Part shown: in pieces, positions 4,816-8,309 of the stretch
Numbering within the stretch: position 1 is the stretch's first letter
Layout of the letters: each line of letters opens with the position of its first letter
From: Clostridiales bacterium UBA4959
Lineage (GTDB): Bacteria; Bacillota; Clostridia; Oscillospirales; CAG-272
DNA length: 8,309 nt
Assembly: GCA_002397345.1 (NCBI GenBank)
Contig: DHAH01000114.1
Span: forward strand, 2,259 to 10,567
Reading direction: 5' to 3'
The notes under the pieces: generated by a model
Seen by the model: the letters and a program-made list of their open reading frames with translations, nothing else
Databases searched by the model: none
Told to the model about the DNA's origin: nothing
Made by a program: the position numbers and the translations under genes

Positions 4816-4845
4816 GTAAAATTATCGTCCTTTCGTGGTGATGTG

Positions 4846-5274
4846 TCAAAATTCCAGCGCCTGAGGCTGCTGTGCCTGGTGGTTATGCGTTGCTCCGCGG
4901 AACACCTTCAAACGGGTCAGCGAGTTGCGCCCGATCGTATTCTTGGGCAGCATGCCGCGCACCGCGAGAGTCATCGCCAGCTCCGGACGTTTTGACATCA
5001 GCTCGCGGTATCCGACCGACTTAAGTCCGCCGACATAACCGGAATGACGGTAATAGATTTTTTGGTCGAGCTTCTTGCCTGTGAGAACAGCCTTGTCCGC
5101 GTTGATTATGATAACGAATTCGCCGCAGTCGACATGGGGCGTAAATTCGGGACGATGCTTGCCGCGCAGGATATTTGCCGCCGCCGCCGCGGTTTTGCCC
5201 AGCGGCTTGCCTGCCGCGTCGAGCGTATACCACTTGCGTTCGACGGTTTCTGGTTTCGCCATGAACGTGGTCAT
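4846..5274 (-). CDS. rplM: 50S ribosomal protein L13
   Basis: A 142-aa protein, the usual length for L13, an early-assembling component of the large subunit that binds 23S rRNA. Clear family segments are [22 protein letters not shown], here residues 5 onward, then [17 protein letters not shown], the [14 protein letters not shown] block, and [13 protein letters not shown] with [16 protein letters not shown] at the C-terminus. The start at 5274 fits the clostridial form with a short extension before MAKP. GGAGGA (5293-5288) is 13 bases upstream, longer than usual, so Met5 (5262) is not an improvement. An in-frame TAA lies 12 bases before the start. It is the first gene of the operon, with a consensus promoter and a leader able to fold. 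Confidence 0.98.
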   Translation of the reverse strand: MTTFMAKPETVERKWYTLDAAGKPLGKTAAAAANILRGKHRPEFTPHVDCGEFVIIINADKAVLTGKKLDQKIYYRHSGYVGGLKSVGYRELMSKRPELAMTLAVRGMLPKNTIGRNSLTRLKVFRGATHNHQAQQPQALEF

Positions 5275-5300
5275 TTTTAAGATTTATTCCTCCGTAAAAA

Positions 5301-5334
5301 TTAAAGCCGAATTTGTCTCGCAAATCAGACTTAA
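5301..5334 (-). promoter_or_regulatory. stem-loop in the rplM leader
   Basis: In the transcript, 5334-5301 folds into a long imperfect hairpin. ATTTG/CAAAT closes a CGAGA loop; below it come G-T and other wobble pairs, two mismatches and a TTAA-proximal base. It ends 7 bases before the GGAGGA site. L13 leaders that bind their own protein are known in other Firmicutes; I cannot match this one to that family by eye, so autoregulation is only a suggestion. Confidence 0.4.
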
Positions 5335-5361
5335 TGTTGAAAATAAATTAACAGCCTGAAC

Positions 5362-5390
5362 AGTATAGCACAGGCGCCCATGTTTGTCAA
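5362..5390 (-). promoter_or_regulatory. strong sigma-A promoter of rplM-rpsI
   Basis: TTGACA (5390-5385), a 17-base spacer and TATACT (5367-5362), with TGC directly before it forming an extended -10. Predicted start is near 5355, giving a leader of about 80 bases. This is the strongest promoter in the window, as expected for a ribosomal operon. Confidence 0.92.
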
Positions 5391-5468
5391 GAGGATAAAC
5401 GCAAAAAAACCGGATATTTTAATTTACACCCTTCGCATCTGCCGTTTCCTCGCGTTATCGCGCGTAAT

Positions 5469-5484
5469 CTCGCCGTAGGGCGAG
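5469..5484. terminator. small GC-rich hairpin after the acetylation operon, possible terminator
   Basis: CTCGCC and GGCGAG form a 6-bp stem with a 4-base loop, 51 bases after the stop of the SGNH gene. No T-run follows on the minus strand; the nearest (seven T, ending near 5405) has no adjoining stem. It is the only hairpin near the operon end, so it is listed as a weak candidate. Confidence 0.3.
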
Positions 5485-5534
5485 GTCAAAATATGTAATA
5501 GCGTCACCGCCGACCGTTTTAAATTCAGTTAATT

Positions 5535-6722
5535 TTAATTGTCAATTGTAAATCCTCCGTTTCCGTCGGCGGACAGCGTCGCGGTGTCGTCGCGAAGGCA
5601 GATCACGACAGCGGGTTTATATTCGGCGATGTAATCACAGATCGATTTTGTTTTATTATAACGGAAATCCAGTCCCACGGTGGTGTTAAAGCTGGTATAC
5701 AGCACTGTTTCAAGCGCGTTTGTGAACGAATCGCCGAAGATTAGCGCGTTGGGCAGCTCCGGCCGGTCGGTCGTTATGATGGTTTCGGGTATGTCGCCGC
5801 CCATATAAAGCGTGTATTCGATTTCTTGCTCGGATGAGGCAGGCATCATGTAAACGAGCGGGGGAATCAAAGCTCCGTTATCAAAGCGCGTGAAGGGGAC
5901 AGGGTCGTCCCAGGTGACATATTCCAGTTTATCGTTAAATCCGTTAAGATTGTTTATCTTGCGCCCGCGCGATCCGTTGAAGGTGTTGGTCAGCGTACAG
6001 AATGACGCGCCGGTCTTTACCCGCGCATCCACGCCCAGCCGCGATAAAGTGGCACACAGCGTTTCATAGGTCAAAAACGCGCCGCGCATGTTGTAGTGAT
6101 GGTCGGTGCGCGCGTAGTATAAAAGCGCGTTTTCATCAGCCGCTGCCGATACGAAAACAGGGCGCATGTCGAGATAATTTACACCCCTCGCCGCCATCGC
6201 CGCCGCGAAAGCGTCGTCCTGTGAGTTAATCCGCAGCATGCCCGTCGCCATTCCGGCGGGATATATACCGGAAAACATCGACTGCTGTTCGGGCACGTTG
6301 ATATACAGGAAAACACCCCCGTGCTCGGCTGTGAATTTCGCGAGCGCGGCGTATTTATCCGCCATTGCCGCCGCTCGCGGCTCAGCGTCGGGATCGGGTG
6401 CGTCGGACGCGATGTACGGCAGCAGCGCGGTGGGCGTGACGACGACGTCGCGCACGACACGGTGACCCGCCGCGAGTTTTATTGCGGTATCGCAGCACAG
6501 CCAATCATCGCGACGCCAGAGATGGTCGGACAGATATGTGTTCCAGCCCGGCAGATACGCTCCGCTGAATACATTCTCCGCCGTTAATACCGGCGGCTTT
6601 GCAAGCGCGCGGTTTTCAGATACGGAAACGCCCTGTGATTTTTCTATTTTAGTAAGTATGGGCAGCGCTAAAATCACCGCGATGAAGAAGGTGATGAGGA
6701 GATATTTGTTAATATATTTCAC
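5535..6722 (-). CDS. AlgX/AlgJ-like (DHHW-type) membrane-anchored O-acetyltransferase partner
   Basis: A 395-aa protein with an N-terminal membrane anchor (about residues 7-24), then the family entry motif SENRALAKPP (35-44) and an extracellular SGNH-like domain. Catalytic-type residues are in place: Asp207 and His209 in TDHHYN, the DxH motif, and Ser332 in FGDSF. In AlgX and AlgJ these three form the triad that passes acetyl groups to the polysaccharide. The preceding gene encodes the MBOAT partner that brings acetyl across the membrane; the gap is 61 bases without a terminator, so they form an operon. The start is a GTG at 6722 with no good ribosome binding site. It overlaps the TGA of an 8-codon frame (MKDYLKAK) beginning with ATG at 6746. 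The polymer acetylated cannot be identified. Confidence 0.85.
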   Translation of the reverse strand: MKYINKYLLITFFIAVILALPILTKIEKSQGVSVSENRALAKPPVLTAENVFSGAYLPGWNTYLSDHLWRRDDWLCCDTAIKLAAGHRVVRDVVVTPTALLPYIASDAPDPDAEPRAAAMADKYAALAKFTAEHGGVFLYINVPEQQSMFSGIYPAGMATGMLRINSQDDAFAAAMAARGVNYLDMRPVFVSAAADENALLYYARTDHHYNMRGAFLTYETLCATLSRLGVDARVKTGASFCTLTNTFNGSRGRKINNLNGFNDKLEYVTWDDPVPFTRFDNGALIPPLVYMMPASSEQEIEYTLYMGGDIPETIITTDRPELPNALIFGDSFTNALETVLYTSFNTTVGLDFRYNKTKSICDYIAEYKPAVVICLRDDTATLSADGNGGFTIDN

Positions 6723-6783
6723 TTTGCTTTTAAATAATCTTTCATAATGTTATTATGTCGAAGATAACCGCGGCTGACAGGCA

Positions 6784-8220
6784 TTAAAACTTAAAATACA
6801 TAAACGGTACAAATGTCGATGCCGCGACCCGCGCGATGCACAGTAGAAACAGCACGCAGACCGATATATCGCGCGCCAGCATATACCACGGGCAGCTGCC
6901 CCACCTGCCCGCAATAAACTTCGCAAACGGCAGGCTGATTATGACGCCCGCGATAAGCTCGAGCTTGTATTCTCCGAGCAGAAACAGTGCGCGCGCGCCC
7001 GATGACGCTCCTATAATCGGAGTGAACATTGCGCCCAGCCACGAAAACGCCGCCGCGACAGAGGGCGCGGAAAAAATCACCCAGCCAACCACAATTGCGA
7101 GCAGCGACCACAGGTGTCCGACGAATCGGGGCAATTTTTCAAGCAGCTTGCCCAAAAACAGTTTTTCAAGCGCGAGCAGCAGCGCGAAATACAGCCCCCA
7201 CAGCACGAAATTCCAAGCCGCGCCGTGCCACAAGCCCGTGAGCGCCCACACGACGGCGATATTGAGCAATTGACGGAGCAGACCGCGCCGATTGCCGCCC
7301 AGCGGGATATATACATAATCACGGAACCACGAGGACAGGCTCATGTGCCAGCGCCGCCAAAATTCCGTTACCGACCGCGCCGTGTAGGGATAATCGAAGT
7401 TTTCCGGTAGTTTAAAGCCGAAAATCTGCGCCATGCCGATTGCCATATCGCTGTAACCCGAAAAATCAAGGAAAATTTGCAGCGTATACGCCGCCGCGCC
7501 CAGCCATGCGTCAGCGGTGCCGAGCGAGCTGACGGACAGCAGTTCGGCGGTCAGCGCGCCGATGACATCGGCGACAAGGACCTTCTTTGCCATTCCAAAA
7601 ATGAAGCGGCGTATGCCCGCGCTCGCTTTATCAACGCTCTCGTCGCGGTTAATAATCTGCGGCAGTATATCGCCGAACCGCGCTATAGGACCGGAGATCA
7701 GGGAGGGGAACATCGTCATATACAGCGCGACAGCAAAGAAGTTTTTATTCGCGGCAACTTTACGTTTATAAACGTCGAACACATAACTCAGCCCCTGAAA
7801 CGTGAAGAACGAGATGCCGAGCGGCAGTGCGATATCCGGTATATTAAACGCGGTGCCCGCAACGGCGTTTATGTTTGCCACAAAAAAGCCCGCGTATTTG
7901 AAATACCCGAGGATGCAGAGGTTGAAAACCACCGCGATGATTAAAAATAACCGCCGAACACCCGCGCCCGACTTGCGGGGGACGGCGTCCACGACATCTC
8001 CCGCGCGGAAAACGCCGATTGCCAGCGCAAATAAATAATTGCCTGTCACCGACACGAGCAATAAAAAAATAGCCTTCGGCTCGCCGTAAAAAGAAAACCC
8101 AAGGCTCGCCGCGAGCAGGATGAAGTTGCGTATCCCGCGAAGCTTTTTGGGTACGATAAAATATACCGCGATTGTTGCGGGCAGGAATAAAAATAAAAAT
8201 ACAGGGCTGTTAAATACCAT
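6784..8220 (-). CDS. MBOAT family membrane O-acyltransferase (AlgI/DltB-like)
   Basis: A 478-aa polytopic membrane protein, a normal length for the AlgI group. It starts with the typical MVFNSPVFLFLFLP and ends with VPFMYFKF. Landmarks are FPSLISGPIARF (171-182), LQIFLDFSGYSDMAIG (247-262), EFWRRWHMSLSSWFRDYVYI (286-305) and LTGLWHGAAWNFVLWG (327-342), which holds the presumed catalytic His332. Proteins of this family take an acyl group, usually acetyl, from a cytoplasmic donor and move it across the membrane for attachment to alginate, cellulose, peptidoglycan or teichoic acids. The neighbouring AlgX-like gene makes a polysaccharide or wall glycan the likely target. DltB is less likely because no dltA, dltC or dltD is visible. 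The start at 8220 is fixed by family similarity, although no ribosome binding site precedes it. Confidence 0.93.
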   Translation of the reverse strand: MVFNSPVFLFLFLPATIAVYFIVPKKLRGIRNFILLAASLGFSFYGEPKAIFLLLVSVTGNYLFALAIGVFRAGDVVDAVPRKSGAGVRRLFLIIAVVFNLCILGYFKYAGFFVANINAVAGTAFNIPDIALPLGISFFTFQGLSYVFDVYKRKVAANKNFFAVALYMTMFPSLISGPIARFGDILPQIINRDESVDKASAGIRRFIFGMAKKVLVADVIGALTAELLSVSSLGTADAWLGAAAYTLQIFLDFSGYSDMAIGMAQIFGFKLPENFDYPYTARSVTEFWRRWHMSLSSWFRDYVYIPLGGNRRGLLRQLLNIAVVWALTGLWHGAAWNFVLWGLYFALLLALEKLFLGKLLEKLPRFVGHLWSLLAIVVGWVIFSAPSVAAAFSWLGAMFTPIIGASSGARALFLLGEYKLELIAGVIISLPFAKFIAGRWGSCPWYMLARDISVCVLFLLCIARVAASTFVPFMYFKF

Positions 8221-8271
8221 ATTGTCAAAATAATAACATAGAATCAGCCGTAAATCAAGATGTGTCGGAAA

Positions 8272-8299
8272 TTTTTATGGAATATTTCTGCGTTGTCAA
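8272..8299 (-). promoter_or_regulatory. possible promoter of the acetylation operon
   Basis: A consensus TTGACA (8299-8294) is followed after 16 bases by TAAAAA (8277-8272), a four-of-six -10 box. The predicted start is about 45-50 bases upstream of the ATG at 8220. The -10 is weak, and a promoter beyond the window edge cannot be excluded. Confidence 0.45.
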
Positions 8300-8309
8300 A
8301 TGATATGAC

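Noticed and set aside
5532..5548. AATTGTCAATT palindrome at the end of the AlgX-like gene
   Set aside because: It is a short AT-rich palindrome overlapping the last codons and has no terminator features.
8223..8228. TTGACA just upstream of the MBOAT start as a -35 box
   Set aside because: A matching -10 box would fall inside the coding region, and none is seen there.

Overview
The window looks like a chromosomal segment of an uncultured Gram-positive bacterium of the class Clostridia (Oscillospirales-like at a guess). The evidence is a clostridial-type rplM-rpsI operon, a 3D/G5-type wall protein, GGAGG ribosome binding sites, several near-consensus sigma-A promoters and moderate GC content. 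Every supported gene lies on the minus strand, so transcription runs right to left. I see no mobile-element gene, tRNA, rRNA or CRISPR array.

From right to left: (1) 8220-5535, a two-gene operon of an AlgI/DltB-type MBOAT O-acyltransferase and a membrane-anchored SGNH/AlgX-like (DHHW-type) partner, together a module for acetylating an exported or wall-linked polysaccharide. (2) 5274-4414, ribosomal proteins L13 and S9, with a near-perfect promoter, a structured leader and a strong terminator. (3) 4306-3578, a YcgR-like PilZ protein with intact c-di-GMP-binding motifs, under its own promoter. (4) 3428-2433, a membrane-anchored YabE-like/G5/3D wall protein. Its leader carries a duplicated 40-bp repeat, three hairpin arms that can pair in alternative ways, and two tiny overlapping reading frames. 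(5) 2313-1138, an integral-membrane acyltransferase-3 family protein with a palindromic DNA element inserted in frame. (6) 815 to the left edge, two tandem secreted cysteine-rich repeat proteins of no family I recognise, under a consensus promoter.

The common theme is the cell envelope: two acyltransferase systems, a wall-active 3D protein, a c-di-GMP receptor and secreted cysteine-rich proteins. A functional link between them is inference from proximity only, because each unit appears to be transcribed separately.

The best candidate for something undescribed is the cysteine-rich pair at the left edge. The two proteins share a signal peptide and a central core, but have different internal repeat numbers and different cysteine periodicity in their tails (every 5 versus every 7 residues). 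The second candidate is the repeat-built leader of the 3D gene.
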